Positions 15,135-23,371 of a stretch of 35,843 nt of DNA are shown piece by piece; positions within the stretch are counted from its first letter, which is position 1, and each line of letters begins with the position of its first letter. A model generated the notes under the pieces. It saw nothing but the letters and a program-made list of their open reading frames with translations. It ran no database searches and had not been told where the DNA came from. This DNA is from Saprospiraceae bacterium (lineage in GTDB: Bacteria; Bacteroidota; Bacteroidia; Chitinophagales; Saprospiraceae): positions 1 to 35,843 of the forward strand of contig JAHDEO010000012.1 of assembly GCA_020628725.1 (NCBI GenBank). Reading direction: 5' to 3'. The position numbers and the translations under genes were made by a program.

Positions 15135-16037
15135 TTAGAAATACCCTGCTTTCTTTCTATCTTCCATCGCCGTCTCCGAACGCTTATCATCGGCACGACC
15201 ACCGCGTTCGGTGATGCGTGTAGTGGCAACTTCCATGATAATATCCTGCACGGTAGCAGCATCAGAAAGTACTGCACCCGTAATTGGCATATCACCAAGG
15301 GTACGATAACGCACGGTCATTTCTTCGATTTTTTCGTCCGGTTTGAGGTTCACATATTCCGAGTCGGCAAGGATAACACCATCGCGGATGAAACATTTAC
15401 GTTTGTGCGAAAGATAAAGACTCGGCAATGGAATTTCCTCCAAAGCGATGTACTGCCAAATATCCAATTCCGTCCAATTACTAATCGGGAATACACGGAA
15501 GTGCTCGCCCATGCGTTTTTTACCATTGAACAAGTTCCACAACTCAGGACGTTGGTTTTTGGGATCCCATTGTCCGAATTCGTCGCGGTGTGAGAAGAAG
15601 CGTTCTTTGGCACGAGCTTTTTCCTCGTCGCGTCGTGCGCCACCCATTGCCGCATCGAATTTGTGCTTCTCCAATGTATCCAACAAAACGGCAGTTTGTA
15701 GTGAGTTTCGGCTGGCATTATACCCGGTTTCTTCTACTACCAAACCTGTGTCAATACCTTCTTGCACTGAGCCTACGATGAGTTTCACGCCCAATTCTTT
15801 CACCAAATTGTCACGATACTCCAATGCCTCCGGGAAATTATGCCCTGTATCAACATGCAATAAAGGAAATGGAATTTTTGCCGGAAAAAATGCCTTACGC
15901 GCCAAGTGCGTCATCACAATAGAATCCTTTCCACCCGAAAACATAATGACAGGTTTCTGGAATTGTGCGGCTACTTCGCGCAACACAAAAATAGATTCCG
16001 CTTCTAATTCACGTAAATGATTTATATGATACTTCAT
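15135..16037 (-). CDS. cysD: Sulfate adenylyltransferase subunit 2
   Basis: CysD is the catalytic ATP-pyrophosphatase subunit of ATP sulfurylase. The 300-residue protein has the PP-loop FSGGKDSIVM (about residue 35), VDTGHNFPEALEYRD, GGARRDEEKARAKER, and the C-terminal TERGGRADDKRSETAMEDRKKAGYF that is nearly invariant in CysD. Length and ends match the family. It lies between cysC and cysN in the same direction, so the three genes provide the complete route from sulfate to PAPS. Confidence 0.97.
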   Translation of the reverse strand: MKYHINHLRELEAESIFVLREVAAQFQKPVIMFSGGKDSIVMTHLARKAFFPAKIPFPLLHVDTGHNFPEALEYRDNLVKELGVKLIVGSVQEGIDTGLVVEETGYNASRNSLQTAVLLDTLEKHKFDAAMGGARRDEEKARAKERFFSHRDEFGQWDPKNQRPELWNLFNGKKRMGEHFRVFPISNWTELDIWQYIALEEIPLPSLYLSHKRKCFIRDGVILADSEYVNLKPDEKIEEMTVRYRTLGDMPITGAVLSDAATVQDIIMEVATTRITERGGRADDKRSETAMEDRKKAGYF

Positions 16038-16082
16038 TATTAATGAATGAATTTTGAATTTTGAATGAATGAATTAAAAATG
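16038..16082. repeat. TGAATGAATTTTGAA word repeats
   Basis: Words AATGAATGAATTTTGAATTTTGAATGAATGAA fill the 47-base gap between cysC and cysD. It is the same AT-rich word family as at 4262-4300 and 25945-25984. Confidence 0.7.
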
Positions 16083-16084
16083 AT

Positions 16085-16696
16085 TTATTCACTCATTGTG
16101 ATAAGGGGCAATATAAATTGATAAACCTCTTCCACTGATTGCTCAATGGTTTGATTGTCTGTTTTTACTTCCAATGCCGGATTTTCGGGAGCTTCGTAAG
16201 GGGAGTCGATGCCGGTGAAGTTTTTGATTTCGCCTTTGCGGACTTTCGCGTACAAGCCCTTCACATCGCGTGCTTCGCACACCTCGATGGGGGTGTTGAT
16301 ATAGATTTCGTAAAAATTATCTTCACCGATGATTTCGCGTGCATATTGGCGAATAGCCTTTGTAGGACTGATAAACGAGTTAATAGTAACAACCCCACAG
16401 TTGACAAATAACTTACTGACTTCGGCAATACGACGGATATTTTCTTGTCGGTCTTCTACCGTGAAGCTCAAATTACTATTTAATCCACTACGGATATTAT
16501 CACCATCTAACATTTGTGTGAAGAAGCCTTCTTCGTGAAGTTTGGCTTCCAGATGTTGTCCAATCGTACTTTTGCCCGAACCGGACAAACCAGTCATCCA
16601 CAAGGCAATAGAACGCTGCTTAAGCATGGCTTCTTTTACCCCTCTTTGAAGGAGTCTATCGAATATCGGATGTATATTTTCTGTATGCTTTTTCAT
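16085..16696 (-). CDS. cysC: Adenylylsulfate kinase
   Basis: CysC phosphorylates APS to PAPS. The 203-residue protein has the P-loop MTGLSGSGKSTIG, LDGDNIRSGLNSNLSFTVEDRQENIRR (APS-binding region), FISPTKAIRQYAREII, IYINTPIEVCEARDVKGLYAKVRKGEI, and FTGIDSPYEAPENPALEV, all hallmarks of APS kinase. The frame is open 20 codons further upstream, but those are translations of the CCAAATTCCAAGT heptamer repeat (giving WNLVLGIWHLEFV), so ATG 16696 is taken. First gene of the cysC-cysD-cysN transcript. Confidence 0.95.
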   Translation of the reverse strand: MKKHTENIHPIFDRLLQRGVKEAMLKQRSIALWMTGLSGSGKSTIGQHLEAKLHEEGFFTQMLDGDNIRSGLNSNLSFTVEDRQENIRRIAEVSKLFVNCGVVTINSFISPTKAIRQYAREIIGEDNFYEIYINTPIEVCEARDVKGLYAKVRKGEIKNFTGIDSPYEAPENPALEVKTDNQTIEQSVEEVYQFILPLITMSE

Positions 16697-16710
16697 TTCA
16701 GGGCGCAAAG

Positions 16711-16755
16711 GTACAAATTCCAAGTGCCAAATTCCAAGTACCAAATTCCAAATCA
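16711..16755. repeat. CCAAATTCCAAGTG heptamer tandem, copy 2
   Basis: Six tandem heptamers: CAAATTC, CAAGTGC, CAAATTC, CAAGTAC, CAAATTC, CAAATC. The array directly precedes cysC on the minus strand and shows the period of 7 most clearly. Confidence 0.9.
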
Positions 16756-16777
16756 TAAAGAAAAAAGCGTAGAAATC

Positions 16778-16823
16778 AGTGCAGAAGCAGAGAAAATTTA
16801 CGTTTTTTCCCTACTTCTGCACT
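16778..16823 (+). terminator. Hairpin with U tract in the cysC/peptidase gap
   Basis: AGTGCAGAAGCAG (16778-16790) pairs with CTACTTCTGCACT (16811-16823) with one mismatch, followed by TTTTT on the plus strand and preceded by AAAAAAG. It lies between divergent genes, so it may be part of a repeat element or stop stray transcription rather than end a known gene. Confidence 0.5.
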
Positions 16824-16848
16824 TTTTTATCTCTTTCAATCCAATTTA

Positions 16849-16897
16849 TCTGACTTCTGAGAGCTATGCGATCTGACTTCTGACAATGAAATGTTCT
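16849..16897. repeat. TCAGA heptamer repeat, solo arm (copy 3)
   Basis: TCTGACTTCTGAGAGC ... GATCTGACTTCTGACAATGAAATGTTCT matches the right arm of copy 1 at 1058-1085, but the long left arm is missing. It lies just upstream of the M28 peptidase gene. Confidence 0.8.
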
Positions 16898-16930
16898 CGT
16901 CTCTCAGAGTTTTTAATTACTTTTGACCCT

Positions 16931-18445
16931 ATGAAAAATTTACTCTACCTAATGTTTATCCCCATGATGATGCTTTCCTGTACAGCGACTAAAAAAGTCA
17001 GTGATTCGGCAGCAATCAAAAAAGATAAGGATCAACAACTAACAGAATCCACTGTCAATATCAACGACATCAAAGCGCATATCCACTATCTTGCCTCAGA
17101 TGAGTTGAAAGGACGCGATACTCCTTCGCCCGAACTCAATATTGCTGCTCGTTATCTCTCCACTTCGCTGATGCGTTACGGAGTGAAGCCGCTTCCGGGC
17201 TACGAAGATTATTTGCAAAAAGTACCTATGAAAACTGTTACTCCCGCCGACACAGGACTACTCAAAGTCGGTACACATCAAATGGAATTCCTAACTGATT
17301 TCCTAATGTTGGATGGTGACAATCTTGAACTTTCTGCCCAAACGGTATTTCTTGATAGAGGTACAGAAAAAGATTATGAAAAAGCAGATGTAAAAGGCAA
17401 AATCGTCGTAACAATTTGCGGTTACGAAGGGCAAGATGACCCGCAAGCATGGTTTTACGCAGCTAAGGAAAAGAAAGCACGTTCTAAGAAAAATGGAGCC
17501 ATCGCCCATCTTGAAATTTATAAAAATCCTCAAATTCCCTTTTTCTTTTTGGCTCGTTTCTTTTCCGGTACAGCAACCATGTTGGACGACGAAGCAGAAG
17601 ATGATGACAGCTTTCCTGTATTATGGGTAAATGCCGAAAATGAAGAAGCCATCAAAGCACTCAAAGAAGGTGGCAAAACGCTCTGCAACGTATACGTAGA
17701 CGGCATGAAAGTAGAGCCTGTCGAAACCTACAACGTCGTAGGTATGGTAGAAGGCAGCGACCCCGAATTGAAGAACGAATATATCATCTACTCCGCACAT
17801 TATGACCACGTAGGCGTAGGACGCGAAGTAGAAGGCGACAGTATCTATAATGGTGCGCGAGACAACGCCGTAGGCAGTGTCACCGTACTCGAAGCCGCCG
17901 AAAATCTTGCCTTATATCCAACCAAACGCTCCGCCCTGTTTATCTTTTTTACAGGCGAAGAAAAGGGCTTACTGGGGTCGGCATATTACGCTGATAATCC
18001 GATAATTCCGCTCAATCAGGTCACTTACTGTTTCAATAGTGATAACGCAGGTTATAATGACACTTCTGTAGCTACTATCATCGGCTTAGAGCGTACCGAA
18101 GCCGAAAATCTGATACAACAAGCCTGCAACACTTACGGCTTAAAAGCCATTCAAGATAACATGCCGCAAGAGGGATTATTTGACCGTTCGGATAATGTCA
18201 ATTTTGCGAAAAAAGGTGTGCCTGCGCCTACATTTAGTCTTGGTATCACTGCATTTGATGATACCATCAACACCTACTACCACCAACCCGCCGACGGACC
18301 AAATACATTGGATTATGATTATCTCGTCAAATTTTTCAAATCCTATGTGTATGCTTGTCGTTTGATTGGGAATACTTCGCAATCTGTCTTTTGGAAAGAA
18401 GGCGATAAGTATTATGATGCAGGGAAAGCTTTGTATAATAAGTAG
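16931..18445 (+). CDS. M28-family zinc peptidase, lipoprotein
   Basis: The 504-residue product begins with a lipoprotein signal (MKNLLYLMFIPMMMLSC, Cys at 17), which sets the start at ATG 16931 rather than at 16886. About residues 115-240 form a PA-like insertion (ADVKGKIVVTICGYEG ... KKARSKKNGAIAHLEI). The M28 catalytic domain follows, with zinc ligands and catalytic residues in order: YSAHYDHVG (His-x-Asp), NGARDNAVGS (bridging Asp), FFTGEEKGLLGS (catalytic Glu and zinc Glu), NSDNAGYND (Asp), and YYHQPADG (His). It is likely a membrane-anchored aminopeptidase acting on peptides outside the cytoplasm. It stands at the head of a plus-strand gene run. Confidence 0.92.
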   Translation: MKNLLYLMFIPMMMLSCTATKKVSDSAAIKKDKDQQLTESTVNINDIKAHIHYLASDELKGRDTPSPELNIAARYLSTSLMRYGVKPLPGYEDYLQKVPMKTVTPADTGLLKVGTHQMEFLTDFLMLDGDNLELSAQTVFLDRGTEKDYEKADVKGKIVVTICGYEGQDDPQAWFYAAKEKKARSKKNGAIAHLEIYKNPQIPFFFLARFFSGTATMLDDEAEDDDSFPVLWVNAENEEAIKALKEGGKTLCNVYVDGMKVEPVETYNVVGMVEGSDPELKNEYIIYSAHYDHVGVGREVEGDSIYNGARDNAVGSVTVLEAAENLALYPTKRSALFIFFTGEEKGLLGSAYYADNPIIPLNQVTYCFNSDNAGYNDTSVATIIGLERTEAENLIQQACNTYGLKAIQDNMPQEGLFDRSDNVNFAKKGVPAPTFSLGITAFDDTINTYYHQPADGPNTLDYDYLVKFFKSYVYACRLIGNTSQSVFWKEGDKYYDAGKALYNK

Positions 18446-18481
18446 CGAGTAAGCGAGTATCAAGTTATGAGTGAATTTGCA

Positions 18482-18569
18482 GATAGGACACGGATTTAAC
18501 GGATAAAACAGATTCAAACGGATATTTATCGGTTCTAATCCATTAAATCCCTCCAATCCGTGTCCTATC
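18482..18569. repeat. GGACACGGATTT inverted repeat
   Basis: GATAGGACACGGATT (18482-18496) and its exact reverse complement (18555-18569) flank internal AACGGATAAA/CAAACGGATA words. The element fills the gap between the peptidase and the DinB-like gene and ends 23 bases before the latter's ATG. Confidence 0.85.
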
Positions 18570-18592
18570 AAAAACTACAACACCACAACACC

Positions 18593-19090
18593 ATGAGAAA
18601 AGAATTTATCGACCAATCCATTTTTCGATTAGAAGAGGCGTTGCCACGTATCGTTCAATGTCTGAATGAACTAACGGAGACACAAATATGGCAACGCCCC
18701 AACGACAACTCCAATTCTGTCGGCAACCTCGTCGTACACCTCTGCGGCAATGTACGCCAATACATCATCTCCAATCTCGGTAATACGCCAGACACCCGCA
18801 CCCGCGATGCCGAGTTTGCGATGCGCGACGGCTACGACCGCCTACAACTCATCGAAAAAATCACCGAAACCACCCAACAAGCCGTCGAGGTGATTCGTGG
18901 AATGAGCGAGGAAGATTTGATGAAAGTCCGCAGTGTACAGGGCTTCGAGCAGACGGGTATCAATTCCATTATCCACGTAGTCGAACACTTCTCTTACCAC
19001 ACCGGACAAATTGCTTTTTGGACGAAATTGGTGCAGGATATTGATTTGAAATTTTATGGCGATATGAATTTGAATGTATTGAATGAGTAA
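18593..19090 (+). CDS. DinB-like / DUF1572-type protein
   Basis: The 165-residue protein looks like the four-helix-bundle DinB superfamily, which binds a metal through three histidines. Candidate ligands are the His in NLVVHLCGN (about residue 50) and the pair in IIHVVEHFSYHTGQI (about residues 130-140). The N-terminus (FRLEEALPRIVQCLNELTETQIWQRPNDNSNSVGNLVVHL) follows the DUF1572 pattern. Functions in this superfamily include thiol-dependent transferases, but most are uncharacterised. ATG 18593 is chosen because the upstream 11 codons lie in the preceding repeat. No signal peptide. Confidence 0.85.
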   Translation: MRKEFIDQSIFRLEEALPRIVQCLNELTETQIWQRPNDNSNSVGNLVVHLCGNVRQYIISNLGNTPDTRTRDAEFAMRDGYDRLQLIEKITETTQQAVEVIRGMSEEDLMKVRSVQGFEQTGINSIIHVVEHFSYHTGQIAFWTKLVQDIDLKFYGDMNLNVLNE

Positions 19091-19099
19091 ACTCGTCCG

Positions 19100-19185
19100 C
19101 AGCCATCAGTCCGCAGTCCGCCGCTATTACGCGAGTATTTTTTTCACGTTGGACTGTGGACTGTGGACTGTGGACTGCGGACTAT
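19100..19185. repeat. GGACTGT heptamer tandem with inverted partner
   Basis: Five tandem heptamers GGACTGT x3, GGACTGC, GGACTAT occupy 19151-19185, and AGTCCGCAGTCCGC at about 19108-19121 is the inverted partner. The last heptamer contains the ATG of the amidohydrolase gene (19184). Confidence 0.9.
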
Positions 19186-20239
19186 GAAAAAAATAAACGC
19201 ACACGGACACCTCCTCCCGTACCCCGAACAAATCCCCACATTCATGCGGGAAAAAGAAATCTTTTGGGTGGATGCTGACCGAAAATTTATGCGACAAAAA
19301 GGCTGGCAAAGACCCATTACAGATGCGAGTTTTTTTCTGCGTGAAAAATTGGAATGGATGGATAAAAACGACCTCGACCACGAGGTTATCCTCAATCTTT
19401 CCCAACTCTACTGTAATGGCATGGAACGCGATACGGCGCGTGATGTTATTCGTTTTCAAAATGACTTCAACGCCCAAGTACAGCACGAACATCCCAAGCG
19501 ATTTACAGGCGGATTTGTGGTGCAAGCAGCGTATGTAGATGATGCTTTGGAGGAAATAGAGCGATGTGTCAAGCAGTTGAATATGAAGTTGTTGTGTTTG
19601 CCGACACATTTTCTAAATCAAAGAAATGAATGGCATTCGACAGCTACGGAAGCGACCGCGCCCATTTGGGAATTAGCCGACGAATACGGACTTGCCATCG
19701 AAATTCACCCCTACGATGCACCGCGTATGATTGCGCTCGAAAATCGTTTTTGGCGATTCCACCTCGTATGGATGTGCGCCCAAACAGCCGACAATTATCA
19801 CACCTACACGCTACTTGATTTTCCGAAAAAATACCCGCACACGCGCGTCTGTTTTGCACACGGCAATCAATTTGGACAAATCAATATCGGCAGGCGCACA
19901 CAAGGCTTTGAGGGCAGACCCGACTTGTTTGAAAATACCATTCATCCGAAAGAAAACATGGCACAAAAAAACGTCTTTTTCGATACGCTCGTCCACGATG
20001 TCTATGCCTTCCGTATGCTCAAAGACCGGCAAGGCACAAGTCAAATCGTAGCTGGACTCGACGACCCCTACCCACTCGGCGAAATGGAATCCGTGCCCAA
20101 TTGTTACCCCGGTAAAGTGATTGACGAAGCCCTCGCGCATGGCTTTATTTCCGAAAAAGAAAAAAATGATATTTGGTGTGAGAATGTGGCGCAATGGCTG
20201 TATGGTGAGGAAAAAGATGTATTTTTACGGTCAATTTGA
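19184..20239 (+). CDS. Amidohydrolase, ACMSD-like
   Basis: The 351-residue TIM-barrel protein opens KKINAHGHLLPYP (HxH metal motif) and carries IEIHPYDAP (metal His), VCFAHGNQFGQ (active-site His), and VAGLDDPYPLGEMES near the C-terminus, which resembles the Asp-containing end motif of 2-amino-3-carboxymuconate-6-semialdehyde decarboxylase (ACMSD). ACMSD acts downstream of kynureninase in tryptophan breakdown, and a kynureninase gene lies 950 bases downstream in the same direction, which supports the assignment. Other amidohydrolase-2 decarboxylases remain possible. The codons upstream of 19184 (MDCGLRT) are heptamer repeat, so ATG 19184 is used. Confidence 0.8.
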   Translation: MKKINAHGHLLPYPEQIPTFMREKEIFWVDADRKFMRQKGWQRPITDASFFLREKLEWMDKNDLDHEVILNLSQLYCNGMERDTARDVIRFQNDFNAQVQHEHPKRFTGGFVVQAAYVDDALEEIERCVKQLNMKLLCLPTHFLNQRNEWHSTATEATAPIWELADEYGLAIEIHPYDAPRMIALENRFWRFHLVWMCAQTADNYHTYTLLDFPKKYPHTRVCFAHGNQFGQINIGRRTQGFEGRPDLFENTIHPKENMAQKNVFFDTLVHDVYAFRMLKDRQGTSQIVAGLDDPYPLGEMESVPNCYPGKVIDEALAHGFISEKEKNDIWCENVAQWLYGEEKDVFLRSI

Positions 20240-20281
20240 GAGCCGAATAATACCTTTCAGTCTTATTTTAAATTTTTTCGT

Positions 20282-21136
20282 ATGAAAAAAATACTTTTCT
20301 TTATAATTACTGTTTTGCTATCTATTCAAATACAAGGACAGAGTGATAAAACCTCAATTCCTAATCCAACAAAAGCCGGAAGTACCTATTACATATGCAT
20401 AGATAAGACTGAAATACTCACCCCCCCTGATAATCAGTTAATTTTAAAAATAACATATCCACAATGGGCGGTAGAAAAAATAGACACGGTTACTACTCCT
20501 GTTCTTCCAAAAGGGAAAACTGTATCGATGTCAGTAGAGATTAGACCTGCCGCTATAAAATGGCGTATTTCTGTAGGTGAATGTCTTTTCACGGATTCTA
20601 CAGATTGTCTCGGATTATTTTCTATGTATGAAAGAGCAAGGTCTAAAACTTTCCATTCGACGAAAGAACAATCTCATAATGTCGTAGAAATTGAAAAACT
20701 GACTCGTCCGGCTTCCTTATCACTTATCGCAGCAGATTCCTTACACTTTGATAGTCTGCAAAAAATAGAGTTGGAAAAAACTCCACCATTTACCTACTTT
20801 AAAGACACCATAGAACAAATCGTATATATCATTCCAAATTCCGGTCATTCTTTTTATTGGGATAAAGATAAACCTTATACTCATTGTAGCACTCCTGTAA
20901 AATTAAATACTGTGAGACAGGTACAACAAAAATTAAACGAGAAAGGATACGACTGTCCGGTGAGCAATATAATGTGTCAGAAAACGAAAGATGCTCTTGT
21001 ACGATTTCAAAAAGATAATGCAATAGCTAATAATTGTATAGGAGGGAACGATGTTATCCGTGCATTACTTCCACCGCCACCACCAACACCACCGAGTGAA
21101 GAGGATTTGAAGTTGAAGAGTTTGAATGAATGGTAA
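20282..21136 (+). CDS. Secreted protein with C-terminal peptidoglycan-binding-like domain
   Basis: The 284-residue product has a signal peptide (MKKILFFIITVLLSIQIQGQ). The middle (about 30-195) is unrecognised, with several Cys. About residues 208-262 resemble the PG_binding_1 three-helix fold: TVRQVQQKLNEKGYDCPVSN ... KTKDALVRFQKDNAIAN, with the typical Q.L...GY ... T..AL..FQ pattern. It ends with a PPPPPTPP stretch and a charged tail. It is placed between two presumed tryptophan-catabolism genes but has no obvious link to them. Likely periplasmic or surface, possibly cell-wall associated. Confidence 0.7.
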   Translation: MKKILFFIITVLLSIQIQGQSDKTSIPNPTKAGSTYYICIDKTEILTPPDNQLILKITYPQWAVEKIDTVTTPVLPKGKTVSMSVEIRPAAIKWRISVGECLFTDSTDCLGLFSMYERARSKTFHSTKEQSHNVVEIEKLTRPASLSLIAADSLHFDSLQKIELEKTPPFTYFKDTIEQIVYIIPNSGHSFYWDKDKPYTHCSTPVKLNTVRQVQQKLNEKGYDCPVSNIMCQKTKDALVRFQKDNAIANNCIGGNDVIRALLPPPPPTPPSEEDLKLKSLNEW

Positions 21137-21189
21137 TTTATTCAAAATAAAAATCTACACAAATCAATCTGCCAAATCCGCATTCTATC

Positions 21190-22449
21190 ATGAATTACGA
21201 AAATACCGCCACATTCGCTACTCTAAAAGATACTGAAGACCCTTTACGCAGCTACCGCGAACGTTTTCATTTACCAATAAAAAAAGACGGCACACCACAC
21301 ATTTATTTGTGTGGCAATTCGCTTGGTTTGCAATCTAAAAGCACTCGCCAATACATCGAACAAGAATTATTGGATTGGGAAAAATTGGGCGTAGAAGGAC
21401 ATTTCCACGCACGAAATCCTTGGATGCCTTACCATGAATTTTTGACGAAAGCTATGGCAAATGTCGTCGGTGCAAAACCGGAGGAAGTGGTCGTAATGAA
21501 CACCCTCAGCGTGAATTTACATTTGATGATGGTGTCTTTTTATCAGCCTGATAATGAGCGATTTAAAATTGTGATTGAAAGTGACGCCTTCCCTTCGGAC
21601 AGGTATGCGGTGGAGTCGCAGATTCGTTTTCACGGGCATGACCCGCGTGAGGCTTTGTTGGAAATTCGACCAAGAGAAGGAGAGGAATTGGTGCGTATGG
21701 AAGACCTTGAAGCATTGATTGAACGGGAAGGCAACCAAATTGCACTTATCATGCTCGGCGGCGTGAATTATTACACAGGACAAGTATTTGATTTCAAAAA
21801 AATAACCTCGCTCGGACAGGCGCATGGCTGCAAAGTCGGCTTCGACCTCGCACATGCAGCAGGCAATCTTGACTTGCAATTGCATGATAGCGGCATGGAC
21901 TTCGCGGTGTGGTGTACGTACAAATATCTCAACTCCGGTCCGGGTAGTTTGGGCGGCTGTTTTGTGCATGAACGACATGCTCGTGCCGATTTGCCACGCT
22001 TTGCAGGTTGGTGGGGACATAATAAAACGACCCGCTTCAATATGCGCCACGATTTTGACCCGATACCGGGCGCAGAAGGTTGGCAATTGAGCAATCCGCC
22101 GATATTATCTTTGGCGGCAATACGGGCTTCGCTGGATATTTTTGAGGAAGTCGGGATGAAGAAATTGAATGAGAAATCAAGTCTGTTGACAGGTTACATG
22201 GAGTTTTTATTGGATGAAATTCAAAACGAAAACATCCGCATTATCACCCCGCGCGACCCCTCGCAGCGTGGTTGCCAATTGTCCATTCAAGTAAAAAATG
22301 CGAATAAATTATTGTTTGAAAAAATAACAGAAAAAGGCGTGATTGCAGATTGGCGTGAGCCGGATGTGATACGGGTTGCGCCCGTGCCTTTGTACAATTC
22401 GTATATGGATGTGTTTGAATTTGTGGAGATATTGAAGGCGAGTTTATGA
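21190..22449 (+). CDS. kynU: Kynureninase
   Basis: KynU is a PLP enzyme that cleaves L-kynurenine to anthranilate and alanine, or 3-hydroxykynurenine to 3-hydroxyanthranilate. The 419-residue protein is of family length. It shows IYLCGNSLGLQ, VVVMNTLSVNLHLMM, ESDAFPSDRYAVESQ, GFDLAHAAGNLDL (PLP-binding Asp), the Schiff-base lysine K245 in WCTYKYLNSGPG, and FAGWWGHNKTTRF. Together with the ACMSD-like gene upstream it suggests tryptophan breakdown through 3-hydroxyanthranilate; 3-hydroxyanthranilate dioxygenase and kynurenine monooxygenase are not in this window. Its stop codon is shared with a TCAGA repeat element. Confidence 0.96.
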   Translation: MNYENTATFATLKDTEDPLRSYRERFHLPIKKDGTPHIYLCGNSLGLQSKSTRQYIEQELLDWEKLGVEGHFHARNPWMPYHEFLTKAMANVVGAKPEEVVVMNTLSVNLHLMMVSFYQPDNERFKIVIESDAFPSDRYAVESQIRFHGHDPREALLEIRPREGEELVRMEDLEALIEREGNQIALIMLGGVNYYTGQVFDFKKITSLGQAHGCKVGFDLAHAAGNLDLQLHDSGMDFAVWCTYKYLNSGPGSLGGCFVHERHARADLPRFAGWWGHNKTTRFNMRHDFDPIPGAEGWQLSNPPILSLAAIRASLDIFEEVGMKKLNEKSSLLTGYMEFLLDEIQNENIRIITPRDPSQRGCQLSIQVKNANKLLFEKITEKGVIADWREPDVIRVAPVPLYNSYMDVFEFVEILKASL

Positions 22450-22541
22450 GAAGTCAGAACATTTCATTGTCAGAAGTCAGAGGTCAGATTTCTGACAATA
22501 AAATGGTCTGACCTCTGACAGCGAAGCGTTATGACTTCTCA
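22447..22541. repeat. TCAGA heptamer inverted repeat (copy 4) spanning two stop codons
   Basis: The element starts TGAGAAGTCAGAACATTTCATTG and ends CTTCTCA, inverted arms around 22490. Its left TGA is the kynU stop (22447-22449), and its right TCA (22539-22541) is the TGA stop of the converging minus-strand gene. It thus fills the gap exactly and may act as a two-way terminator. Confidence 0.85.
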
Positions 22542-23288
22542 TAACCCCTTCGGCATTAACCAACTTGCACCCACAGAAATATAATTCATGCGATGCGAAA
22601 TGCCCGTTCCAAATGAAAAATCAAATTGTAAATTATCATTTGCCAGATAGATGAATCCGGCGTCGAAATTCAATGCAAATTCTTCAAATTCAGTTAGTTC
22701 TCCATATGGCTCAATATAAACAGCCACTTTATCATTGATACTCGAACTCAAAGACAATGAATAAGTGAGGTCAATGCCTTCGCCGAGATAATTCAAACCA
22801 ACATTATATCCCAAACCTAAATTTTCTCTCAATGGATAAGACATGCAAAACTTATTGATAATCCCAAGCGAACCACCGGTCAATTCCTCCGTACCCGTAG
22901 GGAAAACCAAGTGAGAAAGGAAAGCAATTTCCGCGTCTTTGCTTTCATCTTGAAGGATTTGGATTTTTGTACCGATTTGTAAATCACTGATACCTTGTCG
23001 ATTCCGATCGCTGATGCGTAGTGCTTCAATTTGGCTGACTAATCGAAGTTCTATACCTTTCGTGAGTCCGTATCTGAGTAAATTAGTTGGTAGCAAAAGC
23101 TGTCTATCGGAGCTGATAAAAGCACTTCCGCCTTCGTAAGCCACCAAAACTCCACTTTCAATTTGCAAATCTCCTGCGCCTACAGTAGCAGAACTTTCTG
23201 TTTGGTCAGGGCGGTCTGTTACGATTTGGGCGTTGATGTGATTCAGTGTTATCGCCATCAAGACGATTAGTAAAATTCTTTTTTTCAT
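22539..23288 (-). CDS. Outer-membrane channel-like protein (MetA-pathway/phenol-degradation type)
   Basis: The 249-residue product has a signal peptide (MKKRILLIVLMAITLNHINAQ) followed directly by IVTDRPDQTESSATVGAGDLQIESG, the characteristic start of a Bacteroidota outer-membrane family related to Phenol_MetA_deg. The rest consists of alternating strands with Gly/aromatic patterning (GLGYNVGLNYLGEG, LTYSLSLSSSIND, FNFDAGFIYLA-like), ending GASWLMPKGL, as for a beta-barrel. It lies downstream of the metal ABC genes in the same direction, separated by a TCAGA hairpin, and might be co-regulated with them. Substrate unknown. Confidence 0.75.
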   Translation of the reverse strand: MKKRILLIVLMAITLNHINAQIVTDRPDQTESSATVGAGDLQIESGVLVAYEGGSAFISSDRQLLLPTNLLRYGLTKGIELRLVSQIEALRISDRNRQGISDLQIGTKIQILQDESKDAEIAFLSHLVFPTGTEELTGGSLGIINKFCMSYPLRENLGLGYNVGLNYLGEGIDLTYSLSLSSSINDKVAVYIEPYGELTEFEEFALNFDAGFIYLANDNLQFDFSFGTGISHRMNYISVGASWLMPKGL

Positions 23289-23300
23289 TCCTGTTATTTT

Positions 23301-23371
23301 TAGAGGTCAGACCGTTTTCACTGTCAGAAGTCAGAGGTCAGACTTCTGACAGCAAAGCGTTCTGACATCTC
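23301..23371. repeat. TCAGA heptamer inverted repeat, copy 5
   Basis: AGAGGTCAGACCGTTTTCACTGTCAGAAGTCAGAGG is mirrored by TCTGACAGCAAAGCGTTCTGACATCT. It fills the gap between the ABC ATPase stop and the start of the channel-like gene. Confidence 0.85.

Noticed and set aside
14938-15138. Plus-strand Ser-rich frame of 66 residues
   Set aside because: It is a straight translation of the AAGTTC/AAGCGC hexamer repeat between cysD and cysN.
16697-16756. N-terminal extension of CysC (start at 16756)
   Set aside because: The added WNLVLGIWHLEFV is repeat-encoded; CysC starts at 16696.
16757-16930. Riboswitch or S-box upstream of the sulfur genes
   Set aside because: Only a simple hairpin and repeat arms are present; no recognisable riboswitch core.
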